Assembly: GCA_039815055.1 (NCBI GenBank)
Contig: JBCCAA010000006.1
Coordinates: 8,789-72,788, forward strand
Source of the DNA: UBA5336 sp039815055
GTDB taxonomy: Bacteria > Pseudomonadota > Alphaproteobacteria > Caulobacterales > Hyphomonadaceae
Direction of reading: 5' to 3'
Length of the DNA: 64,000 nt
A model generated the notes under the pieces. The model saw nothing but the letters and a program-made list of their open reading frames with translations, made no database searches and was not told the DNA's origin. A program made the translations under genes and the position numbers. Below are positions 50,350-58,857 of this stretch, one piece after another (position 1 is the stretch's first letter; each line of letters begins with the position of its first letter).

Positions 50350-50879
50350 TGGACATTCGATCGGCAACCACACTGTTCGATGAATCCGACATTGATCGCG
50401 AAATCACAGACCTTGCAGCCCGCCTTGCGCCCCGTCTTTCCGGCGATTGGACCATTGTTTCGATCCTGATCGGGGCGATGCCCTTCACCACCGATCTGAT
50501 GAAGGCGCTCTCCAGGCTGAATGTTCACCCGGTTTTGGACGCCTTGTGGTTGGAAAGTTATCGCGACTCCCGGGAAAGCTCTGGCCGTGTGGTTGTCCGT
50601 GCAGACTTGTCCAGGCCCGTTCAGAACCGCGGCGTTCTGATTGTCGATGATGTCTATGACACCGGCCGAACCCTCGAATTTGCAAAAACCCACATGGAAG
50701 CAAAAGGCGCGCGCGAGGTTTTGACTTGCGCATTGGTGCGAAAACCGTCTGCGCCGGATGGCGGTGTGGATTTCTTCGCCATCGAGGCGCCGGACGAATT
50801 TCTCGTGGGCTATGGCATGGATGTCTCCGGCCAATACCGCGGATTGCCGTTTATCGGCGCAGCAACAGACGAGGACTGA
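50349..50879 (+). CDS. hpt: Hypoxanthine phosphoribosyltransferase-like protein
   Basis: Purine salvage enzyme joining hypoxanthine or guanine to PRPP. The 176-residue protein has the PRPP loop VLIVDDVYDTGRTL, a flexible-loop region LESYRDSRESSG, and GYGMDVSGQYRGLPFIG near the C-terminus, matching Hpt. The ATG overlaps the upstream stop. Substrate specificity is not determined from the sequence. Confidence 0.9.
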   Translation: MDIRSATTLFDESDIDREITDLAARLAPRLSGDWTIVSILIGAMPFTTDLMKALSRLNVHPVLDALWLESYRDSRESSGRVVVRADLSRPVQNRGVLIVDDVYDTGRTLEFAKTHMEAKGAREVLTCALVRKPSAPDGGVDFFAIEAPDEFLVGYGMDVSGQYRGLPFIGAATDED

Positions 50880-50909
50880 AGACGGGACCCGATTGTTCGG
50901 GCCGCCAGA

Positions 50910-51383
50910 TCAGTAGCCGCCGTGACGAGCACCGCTGAAAGACGCCGATGATCCGGAAAATGACCGGTTCAGCACCACTCGCCCAACCGCGTTCGATCGC
51001 ACGCCGGAAAAACGGCGCCCGTCACGCAGGATGATCACCCCTCCGCCACCACCGCCATATCCCCCAGAAACACCAGAGCCGACACCGCCGGTGAATCCAG
51101 AAAAATCGAAGGACTGGGCCGCAGCTTCGGTTCGCACAACCCGCCGCACCGTCGTGGTTGGCGCATGGGTCACGGTGCGCGTTACCGCTGGGCGGTGAAT
51201 GACCTGCGTAGATTGACGGGGGACATAGCATGTGCCGTCAGCGTAGTAGCCATGCTCGCATTCAACCGGCGCGAGAGGCACAGGGCCGCCAATTGGCGCT
51301 CGATCTCGACCATCGGCCAATGCCGGTGATGCAAGGGCGCAAGCAAAGGCTGCAAGGCCGAGCCATTTGCGGGAATTGGTCAT
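50910..51383 (-). CDS. Secreted protein with Gly-rich region, unknown function
   Basis: From the ATG at 51383 (GGAGAG seven bases upstream) the protein is about 157 residues with a clear signal peptide (GLAAFACALASPALA). The mature part has a cysteine pair (ECEHGYYADGTC), a Thr/Arg-rich stretch, a glycine-rich run and a Ser-rich C-terminus (RSFSGSSASFSGARHGGY). I do not recognise a family. It is convergent with hpt. Confidence 0.7.
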   Translation of the reverse strand: MTNSRKWLGLAAFACALASPALADGRDRAPIGGPVPLAPVECEHGYYADGTCYVPRQSTQVIHRPAVTRTVTHAPTTTVRRVVRTEAAAQSFDFSGFTGGVGSGVSGGYGGGGGGVIILRDGRRFSGVRSNAVGRVVLNRSFSGSSASFSGARHGGY

Positions 51384-51510
51384 AGGCGGGCTCTCCAAGA
51401 CACGACTTCCAGCTCAGTTTGCGGCTACAGCTTTGTTCCCGCAAGCCAATTCATGGTGGTGGGGAAGCTGCGCAAGGCAACTCTCCCGATAGACTAGGGC
51501 AATTTCTGCT

Positions 51511-52197
51511 CTAAGGCTGGAGGCGATACCCGCCGCTGTCGGTCAACAGCAACCGTGCACTGGCTGGGTTTGGCTCGATTTTCTGGCGTAGCCGATAGAC
51601 ATGGGTCTCCAGCGTATGCGTCGTGACATTGGCATTATAGCCCCAAACCTCTGAGAGAAGCTCTTCGCGTGGGACGGTCTTCCCGCCGGCGCGGTAGAGA
51701 TATTTCAGGATATTGGTCTCTTTTTCCGTGAGCCGGATCTTGCGGTTTTCGCCCTCCTGCAGGGACTTCATGGCCGGACGAAACTCATACGGCCCGATCT
51801 GGAAGGTGGCGTCTTCGCTCTGTTCAAAGCTGCGCAGCTGCGCGCGTACACGAGCCAGAAGAACGGCGAATTTGAACGGCTTTGTGACATAGTCATTGGC
51901 GCCGGAGTCCAAGCCCAGAATGGTGTCGGAATCGCCATCTTGGCCGGTCAGCATGATAATTGGAATATTGATGCCGTGATTGCGGATCTGCTTGCAGGCC
52001 TCGCGCCCATCCATATCGGGTAAATCAATGTCCAGGAGCACGAGATCGACCCGCTCATCACCAAGCAGGGCAATCCCGTCCTTGGCATTTGGTGCCTGGC
52101 GCGTTTCAAACCCCTCATGGGTTTCAAATTGCTCGGCCAACGCCTCGCGGAGATCATCATCGTCATCGATGAGAAGGATATTTTTGGAACCAGACAT
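51511..52197 (-). CDS. OmpR-family response regulator, likely CenR
   Basis: The 228-residue protein has a receiver domain with the acidic triad, phosphoacceptor Asp56 (LVLLDIDLPDMDG), the Thr/Lys pair TGQDGDSD and YVTKPFKF. A winged-HTH domain (about 125-228) contains TEKETNILKYLYRAGGKTVPREELLSEVWGYN and DSGGYRLQP. The location beside yggS, an NtrZ-like gene and the leuS-lptE-holA-parB block matches, as I recall, the essential envelope regulator CenR of Caulobacter. The sensor gene is not in the window. Confidence 0.9.
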   Translation of the reverse strand: MSGSKNILLIDDDDDLREALAEQFETHEGFETRQAPNAKDGIALLGDERVDLVLLDIDLPDMDGREACKQIRNHGINIPIIMLTGQDGDSDTILGLDSGANDYVTKPFKFAVLLARVRAQLRSFEQSEDATFQIGPYEFRPAMKSLQEGENRKIRLTEKETNILKYLYRAGGKTVPREELLSEVWGYNANVTTHTLETHVYRLRQKIEPNPASARLLLTDSGGYRLQP

Positions 52198-52300
52198 GGT
52201 GAAGCCTCACTTGCGCGCGGTAAATCTTTGCTGTGATGGCGCTGAGGTGTCAAACAAACCGATCACCTGAAAGGCAAATACGCGTGAGACGTGCGTGAAG

Positions 52301-52966
52301 TCAGGTGACACGGGGACCGAAAAATGCCGTGCCCACACGCACGTGGCTCGCGCCAAGACGTGCGGCCAGCGCGTAGTCTCCGCTCATGCCCATTGAAACG
52401 CCAGAAAGATCATGTCCGCGCGCCAGCTTTGATAGAAGCGCGAAATGCGGACCTGCGGGCTCATCGGCGGGTGGAATACACATCAACCCGGCAATCTCCA
52501 GACCGCACACGCCACCGGAGAAGTCTATCAAAGCAGGGAGCTCGGCAGGTATCACCCCCGATTTCTGTGGCTCTTCGCCCGTGTTGACCTGAATGAATAC
52601 TTTTGGGCGGCGGCCGGTCTTATCCATCGCCTTGGCCAGGGCCCGTGCGAGTTTGGGCCGATCCAGGGTCTCAATCACGTCAAATAGCGCGCAGGCCTCA
52701 TCGGCCTTGTTGGTCTGGAGTGGGCCGATCAGACGCAGCTCGAGGTCCGGAAAACCAGCACGGCGGCCGGACCAACGCTCAAACGCCTCTTGCACGCGAT
52801 TCTCCCCGAAAACGCGGTGACCGGCCACCAAAGCCGCGTCGATCCGCGCATCTGGCTGGCGTTTCGAAGCTGCCACCAAAACAGGTGGGGGCTCAACAAG
52901 GCTGGCAAGTTCGCTTAGAAGCGCTTCTCGCCGTTCGGCCACGGACTGGCTGTCATCGGGGGTCAT
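52301..52966 (-). CDS. YggS/PROSC family pyridoxal phosphate homeostasis protein
   Basis: This PLP-binding protein buffers free PLP and has no known catalytic reaction. The 221-residue protein has the PLP lysine in VAASKRQ, HRVFGENRVQEA, LIGPLQTNKAD, FIQVNTGEEPQKSG, and SMGMSGDYALAARLGASHVRVGTAFFG. The ATG at 52966 gives the standard length; an upstream in-frame ATG at 52996 is possible. It is divergent from the ThiE-like gene with only 2 bp between the start codons. Confidence 0.9.
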   Translation of the reverse strand: MTPDDSQSVAERREALLSELASLVEPPPVLVAASKRQPDARIDAALVAGHRVFGENRVQEAFERWSGRRAGFPDLELRLIGPLQTNKADEACALFDVIETLDRPKLARALAKAMDKTGRRPKVFIQVNTGEEPQKSGVIPAELPALIDFSGGVCGLEIAGLMCIPPADEPAGPHFALLSKLARGHDLSGVSMGMSGDYALAARLGASHVRVGTAFFGPRVT

Positions 52967-52968
52967 GG

Positions 52969-53574
52969 ATGCAGCTGAATAAGACCGATCCGACATTTGG
53001 CAAGCTGAGGCGTGTGGCGCGGCGCGCTTCTTCGCACCTGCCCGGCAACCTTCCACCAGTTTTGGTGTTCACAGATCCAGAGCGTTCTCCCCCGCCGAAA
53101 GACATCGCACTTCAGATGCCTCGCCGATGGGGGCTGGTGTATCGCCACTTTGGAGACCCGGAATGTGAACATGCCGCGCTCGAACTGGCAAAATTGTCCC
53201 GCGTGCGTGACTTTCAGCTGCTGATCGGCGCTGACCCCGTGCTGGCGAACCGTGTCGGCGCGCATGGAGTTCATTGGCCCGAACGGATGTTGATGCAAGC
53301 TCGGCGCTGGGTCGGGGCCTTTTCCATCAACACACTGTCGGCCCATACGCTCCAATCCGTTTGCGGACCACAACCCATCGGGATCGACGCGCGGATCCTG
53401 TCAACAGTCTTCAATTCCAACAGCCCAAGCGCTAGCGCCCCGCTTGGCGCACAGCGTTTTCGAAATGCCGCGCTTCGCGCAGCGGTCCCCGTCTATGGTT
53501 TAGGCGGACTCAACGCAAAAACCGCCGGTGCGGTTTGCGATGTGGCTGGATTGTCCTGGGTGTCTAAACGCTAG
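52969..53574 (+). CDS. Thiamine phosphate synthase-like protein (ThiE/TenI family)
   Basis: The ThiE/TenI TIM barrel begins at an ATG with GGGGG five bases upstream; the 201-residue protein has LQMPRRWGLVYRHFG, LLIGADPVLANRVGAHGVHWPE and VPVYGLGGLNAKTAGAV. ThiE joins HMP-PP to thiazole phosphate. Several ThiE active-site motifs, such as the GxxxHS segment, look altered (AFSINTLSAHTL), so it may be the TenI-like or a divergent ThiE branch. The stop overlaps the ntrZ-like stop by 4 bp (CTAG). Confidence 0.75.
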   Translation: MQLNKTDPTFGKLRRVARRASSHLPGNLPPVLVFTDPERSPPPKDIALQMPRRWGLVYRHFGDPECEHAALELAKLSRVRDFQLLIGADPVLANRVGAHGVHWPERMLMQARRWVGAFSINTLSAHTLQSVCGPQPIGIDARILSTVFNSNSPSASAPLGAQRFRNAALRAAVPVYGLGGLNAKTAGAVCDVAGLSWVSKR

Positions 53575-54026
53575 AAGCGGAAAGCGGACCGAAGACGAAT
53601 ACCCGCTTCGACTTCTTCGTCGGTCCAATCCGTTTGCTCATCAAGACCATCGGCGCCGACACTCAAATCACCACCCACGGAAAACCGTGGGGTAATCTGA
53701 AAGGTTGCTCCGGCCGACATCTCTTCCTGTGGAAGCGGAGAGTCTTCTGGGCGGTTGGTCACGTCAAATGAAAAGGTCCAGCGGCCCGCATCACGAATTT
53801 GGAAGCTCAAATCATCATCGGTGGACTGGAATGACGGTTCAAAACCAAGCGGATCAACAGGTGGGGCGATCGTGAACTGGCGATACCAATCTGGCTCAGC
53901 CTTTTCCGTTTCAGACAAAGTGGGTGCATCGACGCCCAGAACCTGGGCATCAACAGGCTGCTCTGCCACCGCCGGAAGGGCGAAGGACGCTGACGCGGCA
54001 AAAGATGCAATTAGAAGCGTTTTCAC
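53571..54026 (-). CDS. NtrZ-like periplasmic regulatory protein
   Basis: The 151-residue protein has a signal peptide (LLIASFAASASFALPAVA) and a mature domain with GRWTFSFDVTNRP, GATFQITPRFSVGGDLSVG and VEAGIRLRSAFRF. This pattern matches, from memory, the NtrZ family that restrains the NtrY kinase in Caulobacter. The start is a GTG with GAGGGAAG four bases upstream. A perfect TTAA-N7-TTAA box lies 43-57 bp before the start. The closeness to CenR and ParAB also fits the Caulobacter order. Confidence 0.75.
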   Translation of the reverse strand: MKTLLIASFAASASFALPAVAEQPVDAQVLGVDAPTLSETEKAEPDWYRQFTIAPPVDPLGFEPSFQSTDDDLSFQIRDAGRWTFSFDVTNRPEDSPLPQEEMSAGATFQITPRFSVGGDLSVGADGLDEQTDWTDEEVEAGIRLRSAFRF

Positions 54027-54068
54027 GGTTCTTCCCTCAATTGCTTACATGATAGGCACGACAAACCG

Positions 54069-54083
54069 TTAAGAGAAGATTAA
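54069..54083 (-). promoter_or_regulatory. CtrA-type binding box upstream of the NtrZ-like gene
   Basis: TTAA at 54069-54072, GAGAAGA spacer, TTAA at 54080-54083 (then C), a perfect match to TTAA-N7-TTAA(C), the CtrA consensus. It lies 43-57 bp upstream of the ntrZ-like GTG, where a CtrA-activated -35 box would be expected. Confidence 0.6.
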
Positions 54084-54097
54084 CATTCTGAAAGACC

Positions 54098-55273
54098 TCA
54101 ATTTTCTAGTCGCAGTGTGATTTCAACAACAACTCCATTGCTGTCGATCCGGTCCGTCAGGTCTGGGCTCGATGCGCCAAGGCGCTGAAGGTCGCGGCTC
54201 ACATAGGCCAAACCCACGTCCACCGTATCACTCAGGGAACGTTGAGCCTCGAGTGAGATGTCCGCAGATTCCCAATCAGCGACCTCAGCAGTGGCCCGGC
54301 CATAGGTCAGCGACGCGGACCAGGCGTCCCAATCATGGGCAACGCCCATCGTCCAGGCCGAATAGTCTTCTCCGGCAATGCCTTCATTGGACGCGAGCCA
54401 CGTCACGCCGAAACGTGTGTCACCGGATTCGATTTCCGCGCCGGCAGACCAGACATCAACAAAGTCCTTGCGCGCCGGAGCGCCCGGATCGCGCGCAAGC
54501 TCCCCTTGTGCATAGGTCAATCCGCCGCGAATCCTGACGCCGCTCTCACGCAACCTCCGCGAGCCGTTCAGTCCAATCTCCACAATGTTTGTCATGTCTG
54601 GGCCAGAGGCGGGGGCGCGGTCGAGACCCGCTGCATCCGCGTCCGGTGTGAAAGATGCGCCTGCGCGCACCCCGAGAATACGAGGCGTCGTACCCGAGAC
54701 CTTTAATGAGGGGCCTGTCAGATCATTGCGCGTCGACAGCAGGGAAACACCTGATGCATCGAGAACCGGGCGATTGAGCCGCGTGGCGCTGAGCACACTG
54801 ACATCGCCTTCAAAGAATCGCGCGCCGATACCCGTGTCACGGCCGAGGGACACCTCACCATAGCCGCCTTCGACGAATATATAGGCCGCTTCCAGCGATC
54901 CGCGCGGTCCGCCATCATCGGCTCGAACAGTATCAGATAGACCCGAGAATGCGCCGATATCGCTCAGCGCGGAAAGTCCTGCAGCAACGCCTCCGCCCCC
55001 AGCGGGCCGCTGTCTATGATCTTGTTGGCCGCGCCACACCAGTCGCCCACCCCAGGTCAACCCCGACTGGAATGTGCGTTCTGTTGAGATGTCCACACCG
55101 ATTTCGAACAGCGCTGGGTCGCTGTCCAGATTATCAGGGTCGTTTTCAAGACCGGCGCCCAGCACAATGGCCGCGTCCAGTGCCGCATCGGTGATCCATC
55201 CCTCTTCAAGATCCTGCGCGCAAACGACCGGCGCGAGCACCAGACTGGTTGCTCCGAACAGAAACATTCTCAT
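54098..55273 (-). CDS. Gram-negative porin-like outer membrane protein
   Basis: The 391-residue protein has a signal peptide (FLFGATSLVLAPVVCA) and a beta-barrel composition: alternating hydrophobic residues, porin-style YIFVEGGYGEVSLGRDTG (loop 3 region), and a C-terminal VVVEITLRLEN strand. It probably forms a channel in the outer membrane. AGGAACAAT precedes the ATG. A long inverted repeat lies upstream of it. Substrate unknown. Confidence 0.85.
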   Translation of the reverse strand: MRMFLFGATSLVLAPVVCAQDLEEGWITDAALDAAIVLGAGLENDPDNLDSDPALFEIGVDISTERTFQSGLTWGGRLVWRGQQDHRQRPAGGGGVAAGLSALSDIGAFSGLSDTVRADDGGPRGSLEAAYIFVEGGYGEVSLGRDTGIGARFFEGDVSVLSATRLNRPVLDASGVSLLSTRNDLTGPSLKVSGTTPRILGVRAGASFTPDADAAGLDRAPASGPDMTNIVEIGLNGSRRLRESGVRIRGGLTYAQGELARDPGAPARKDFVDVWSAGAEIESGDTRFGVTWLASNEGIAGEDYSAWTMGVAHDWDAWSASLTYGRATAEVADWESADISLEAQRSLSDTVDVGLAYVSRDLQRLGASSPDLTDRIDSNGVVVEITLRLEN

Positions 55274-55305
55274 ATTGTTCCTCCAGTGAAGCTGCTATGG
55301 GCCGC

Positions 55306-55338
55306 ACAAGGCCACTGGCCCGGCAGAGAGGGCCTTGT
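55306..55338. repeat. Inverted repeat between porin and DUF3576 genes
   Basis: ACAAGGCC at 55306-55313 and GGCCTTGT at 55331-55338 form a perfect 8-bp inverted repeat separated by 17 bp, between the divergent starts. It could be an operator or a 5'-UTR hairpin of the porin; evidence is only positional. Confidence 0.35.
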
Positions 55339-55382
55339 TATAGGACTTCGTCAACACGGTTTTCCCCTAAAGGGTTAAGTAT

Positions 55383-55808
55383 ATGCAGATGCGTTTTGCC
55401 TTCGCGGCTTTGGCGAGTGTCGCCATGGTCTCTTCTTGTGGATTGGGCGGCGACAACCAGGAACGTCAACTGGTTCAGGAAGTGTCAGGCGGGGTGAACC
55501 CCTATCTGTGGCGCGCATCGCTCGACACGTTTGAAGACATGCCCTTGGATGGCCCCCCAAACACACTGGGCGGCGTGATTGTCTATGACTGGAAGTCTTT
55601 CCCGACCGCGCCCGATGAACGCCTGAAGGCAACCGTTTTCATTCTTGATACCCGGCTGCGGGCCGATGGCGTGAAAGTGTCGGTGTTTCGCCAGGTTCGC
55701 GAAAATGGCGCCTGGGTCGATGCGGACGTCGACCCGGCCACATCCATCCAGTTGGAAAACAGCATTCTCGAACGCGCGCGCCGGCTGAAGGTCGCTGAGC
55801 TCGGATAG
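55383..55808 (+). CDS. DUF3576 lipoprotein
   Basis: The 141-residue protein starts MQMRFAFAALASVAMVSSCG, with a lipobox SSCG-like end (Cys20). The DUF3576 domain has SGGVNPYLWRASLDTFEDMPLDGPPNTLGGVIVYDWKS, ATVFILDTRLRADGVKVSVFRQVRENGAWVDADVDP, and LENSILERARRLK. It lies just upstream of leuS in alphaproteobacteria. The function is unknown, probably in the outer membrane or periplasm. Confidence 0.85.
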   Translation: MQMRFAFAALASVAMVSSCGLGGDNQERQLVQEVSGGVNPYLWRASLDTFEDMPLDGPPNTLGGVIVYDWKSFPTAPDERLKATVFILDTRLRADGVKVSVFRQVRENGAWVDADVDPATSIQLENSILERARRLKVAELG

Positions 55809-55831
55809 TTACAGAGAGCGGGGAAGCGGGG

Positions 55832-58384
55832 ATGTCCACGCGATACAATCCGCAAGATGCGGAACCCAAATGGCGTGAAGCCTGGGACAAGGCCGATGTT
55901 TATCGCGCCAAACCCCCGGAAGAGGCTGGCGACGCGCCCAAGGCATACATCCTTGAGATGTTCCCTTATCCTTCCGGCCGGCTCCATATGGGCCATGTGC
56001 GTAACTATGCCATGGGCGATGTGATCGCGCGCTTTCGCAAAGCTCAAGGCTACAATGTGCTTCACCCCATGGGATGGGACGCATTCGGCATGCCAGCGGA
56101 AAACGCCGCGATGAAGCAGGGCGTTCATCCCGGCGAATGGACCTATAAGAATATCGCGGATATGCGCGCCCAGTTCATGAAACTGGGCCTTTCTCTCGAC
56201 TGGAGCCGCGAATTCGCGACCTGCGACCCGGAATACTACGGATCTCAACAAGCCCTGTTCCTCGATTTTTACGAGAAGGGTCTGATCTATCGCAAAGCAT
56301 CAAAAGTGAACTGGGACCCGGTCGACCAAACCGTGCTCGCCAATGAACAGGTTATCGATGGAAAGGGCTGGCGCTCTGGCGCGCCGGTTGAGCAGCGTGA
56401 GCTTACCCAATGGTTCTTCAAGATCACAGACTATGCCGATGACCTGATTGCCGGGCTCGAAAGCCTCGATCGCTGGCCCGACAAAGTTCGCACCATGCAG
56501 GCCAACTGGATCGGCCGGTCTGAAGGCCTTCAAATGCGGTTTGAATGGGCCGGGCAAGCGCCAGCCGGGTATGAGGGCGGCGTCGAGATTTTCACCACTC
56601 GCCCGGACACGCTTTACGGCGCAAGCTTCATAGCCCTGTCGCCAGACCACCCACTGACGGTTGAGATGGCCACCGACAATGAGGCCCTCGAAGCGTTCCG
56701 CGCAGACTGCGCCAAGGTCGGCACGTCTGAAGAGGCGATCGAAAAGGCTGAAAAGATCGGCTTCGATACAGGCTTGACCGTAAAACACCCCTTCGAAGAC
56801 CGCGAACTTCCGGTTTGGGTCGCGAATTTCGTGCTGATGGGTTACGGCACCGGCGCCATCTTCGCATGCCCCGCCCATGACCAGCGCGACCTCGACTTTG
56901 CACGAAAGTATGACTTGTCGGTCATACCGGTCGTACTCCCGTCCGGCGAAGACGCCGCGACGTACGAAATTGGTAAAGAGGCGTTTGCCGGTCCCGGACG
57001 AATCTACAACTCAGGTGTGCTGACCGGCAAATCGATTGAAGACGCCAAGGCCGCGGCGATTGAGGCCATCGAATCGGCCTGCCTCGGCAGTCGTACCGTG
57101 AACTACCGCCTGCGCGATTGGGGCGTTTCGCGACAACGCTACTGGGGGTGTCCGATTCCTGTCGTACATTGCGACACATGCGGTATCGTTCCTCTCCCAA
57201 AAAGCGAATTGCCCGTACGTTTGCCCGACGAAGTGTCGTTCGATATTCCCGGCAACCCACTGGAGCGCGACACCGACTGGAAATCTTGTACATGCCCGAA
57301 ATGCGGCGGTGTGGCGACCCGCGAAACAGACACGCTGGACACGTTCGTCGACAGTTCCTGGTACTATTCGCGTTTCGCCTCTGAGGGGAATTCCGCCGAG
57401 CGCACCTATTGGATGCCGGTGGACCAATATGTCGGCGGCGTTGAGCATGCGGTGCTCCATCTGCTGTATGCCCGCTTCTTTACACGCGCCATGCGCGACG
57501 CCGGTCAACTCGACCTGCCAGGCGGTGAGCCGTTTGCGGGCCTGTTCACCCAGGGCATGGTGACCCACGAGACCTACAAGACCGACGCAGGCGACTGGAT
57601 CTCTCCGGACGAGCTCAATCTGTCAAACGGCAGCCCAACCGTAAAAGCCACCGGCGAAGCGGTCACCATTGGCGCCATAGAAAAAATGTCGAAGTCGAAG
57701 CGAAACACCGTCGACCCCGATGATATCATCGCGCGCTACGGCGCTGACGTCGCGCGACTGTTCACTTTGTCGGACAGCCCCCCAGAGCGTGATGTGGAAT
57801 GGACCCAATCGGGCGTGGAAGGCGCGGCGCGGTTTGCCCAGCGCGTTTGGGCGGTTTTTGACGCCCTGCCGTACGGCGCTGATCCCACCGCAGCGAACGG
57901 CGATAACGACCTTCGTCGGCTCAGCCACAAATCGGTAGCCAATATCCAGGAAGCCATAGAGGGCTTTCGCTTCAATTCGGCGGTCGCGAGCCTTTATGAA
58001 TGGGTGAATGCGCTGAAAAAAGCCGAAAGCGGCGCTGATTTGGAGGATCGCGCCGAAGCATGCAGCTTCCTGGCGCGGTGCCTGGTGGTCTTCACCCCAC
58101 ATCTTGCAGAAGAGTGCTGGTCACGCCTCGGCGCGTCTGGCCTGGTGGTTGAGGCACCTTGGCCTGAGATTGATCCGAAACTGCTTGTCCAGGACACGCT
58201 CACACTGCCCGTTCAAGTGAACGGGAAGAAGCGCGGGGAAATCAACGTGCCAGCAGATGCCGGCGGCGATGTCATTGAAGCCCTTGTGATGGCTGATTCC
58301 GCGATTTCCGCCCATCTCGACGGCAAGACAGTGAAGAAAGTGATTGTGGTGCCGAAGCGCATCGTGAATATCGTAGTGGGATGA
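55832..58384 (+). CDS. leuS: Leucyl-tRNA synthetase
   Basis: LeuRS charges tRNA-Leu. The 850-residue class I synthetase has the HIGH-type motif LHMGHVRNYAMGD (about 50), the connective-peptide editing domain with GTGAIFACPAHDQRD, the KMSKS motif EKMSKSKRN (about 610-620), and a C-terminal anticodon domain. GGGGAAGCGGGG lies before the ATG. The stop overlaps the lptE start (ATGA). Confidence 0.97.
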   Translation: MSTRYNPQDAEPKWREAWDKADVYRAKPPEEAGDAPKAYILEMFPYPSGRLHMGHVRNYAMGDVIARFRKAQGYNVLHPMGWDAFGMPAENAAMKQGVHPGEWTYKNIADMRAQFMKLGLSLDWSREFATCDPEYYGSQQALFLDFYEKGLIYRKASKVNWDPVDQTVLANEQVIDGKGWRSGAPVEQRELTQWFFKITDYADDLIAGLESLDRWPDKVRTMQANWIGRSEGLQMRFEWAGQAPAGYEGGVEIFTTRPDTLYGASFIALSPDHPLTVEMATDNEALEAFRADCAKVGTSEEAIEKAEKIGFDTGLTVKHPFEDRELPVWVANFVLMGYGTGAIFACPAHDQRDLDFARKYDLSVIPVVLPSGEDAATYEIGKEAFAGPGRIYNSGVLTGKSIEDAKAAAIEAIESACLGSRTVNYRLRDWGVSRQRYWGCPIPVVHCDTCGIVPLPKSELPVRLPDEVSFDIPGNPLERDTDWKSCTCPKCGGVATRETDTLDTFVDSSWYYSRFASEGNSAERTYWMPVDQYVGGVEHAVLHLLYARFFTRAMRDAGQLDLPGGEPFAGLFTQGMVTHETYKTDAGDWISPDELNLSNGSPTVKATGEAVTIGAIEKMSKSKRNTVDPDDIIARYGADVARLFTLSDSPPERDVEWTQSGVEGAARFAQRVWAVFDALPYGADPTAANGDNDLRRLSHKSVANIQEAIEGFRFNSAVASLYEWVNALKKAESGADLEDRAEACSFLARCLVVFTPHLAEECWSRLGASGLVVEAPWPEIDPKLLVQDTLTLPVQVNGKKRGEINVPADAGGDVIEALVMADSAISAHLDGKTVKKVIVVPKRIVNIVVG

Positions 58385-58857
58385 TCATGACCTTACGCAC
58401 TGCCGCCCTCATTGCCGGGCTAATCGCACTGTCCGCCTGTGGATTCCAGCCTGTTCATGGCCCCGAACTGAGCAGTGGTTCAACAAACATATCGATTGAA
58501 GAAATTGATGGCCGAACCGGGCACGCGCTCCGCAAGGCGCTGCTGCAGGAAACCGCCTCCGGTGTCCCGGGCGTCGAATCCGCCGTCATATCCGTCAACC
58601 TGAGCGAATCTCTTCAGCGTATAGGGTTCAACTCTGATGGGGTTTCCACCCGTTCGTCCATCACTTTGCGAGGCCAATACGTGGTCGACATGGGCGATGA
58701 TGCGCTTTCGGGACAAGAACAGTCGGTTGTCTATTATTCTGTTCCAGCCTCACCCTATGGCGATATCAGCGCTCAAAATGATGCGGCTGAGCGGGCCGCA
58801 AATGTTTTGGCAAAGAACATGATCGACGACATCACCTTGCAGCTCACCCGCCGCTAA
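58381..58857 (+). CDS. lptE: LPS-assembly lipoprotein LptE
   Basis: LptE plugs the LptD barrel that inserts lipopolysaccharide into the outer leaflet. The 158-residue protein has a lipobox (LIALSACGFQPVHGPEL), FQPVHG being typical of alphaproteobacterial LptE, and a beta-domain with GVSTRSSITLRGQYVVDM and AERAANVLAKNMIDDITLQL. It is coupled to leuS (ATGA) and overlaps holA (TAATG). Confidence 0.88.
   Translation: MIMTLRTAALIAGLIALSACGFQPVHGPELSSGSTNISIEEIDGRTGHALRKALLQETASGVPGVESAVISVNLSESLQRIGFNSDGVSTRSSITLRGQYVVDMGDDALSGQEQSVVYYSVPASPYGDISAQNDAAERAANVLAKNMIDDITLQLTRR

Noticed and set aside
52603..52968. N-terminal extension of the ThiE-like frame
   Set aside because: It is antisense to yggS; the TIM-barrel homology starts after the ATG at 52969.
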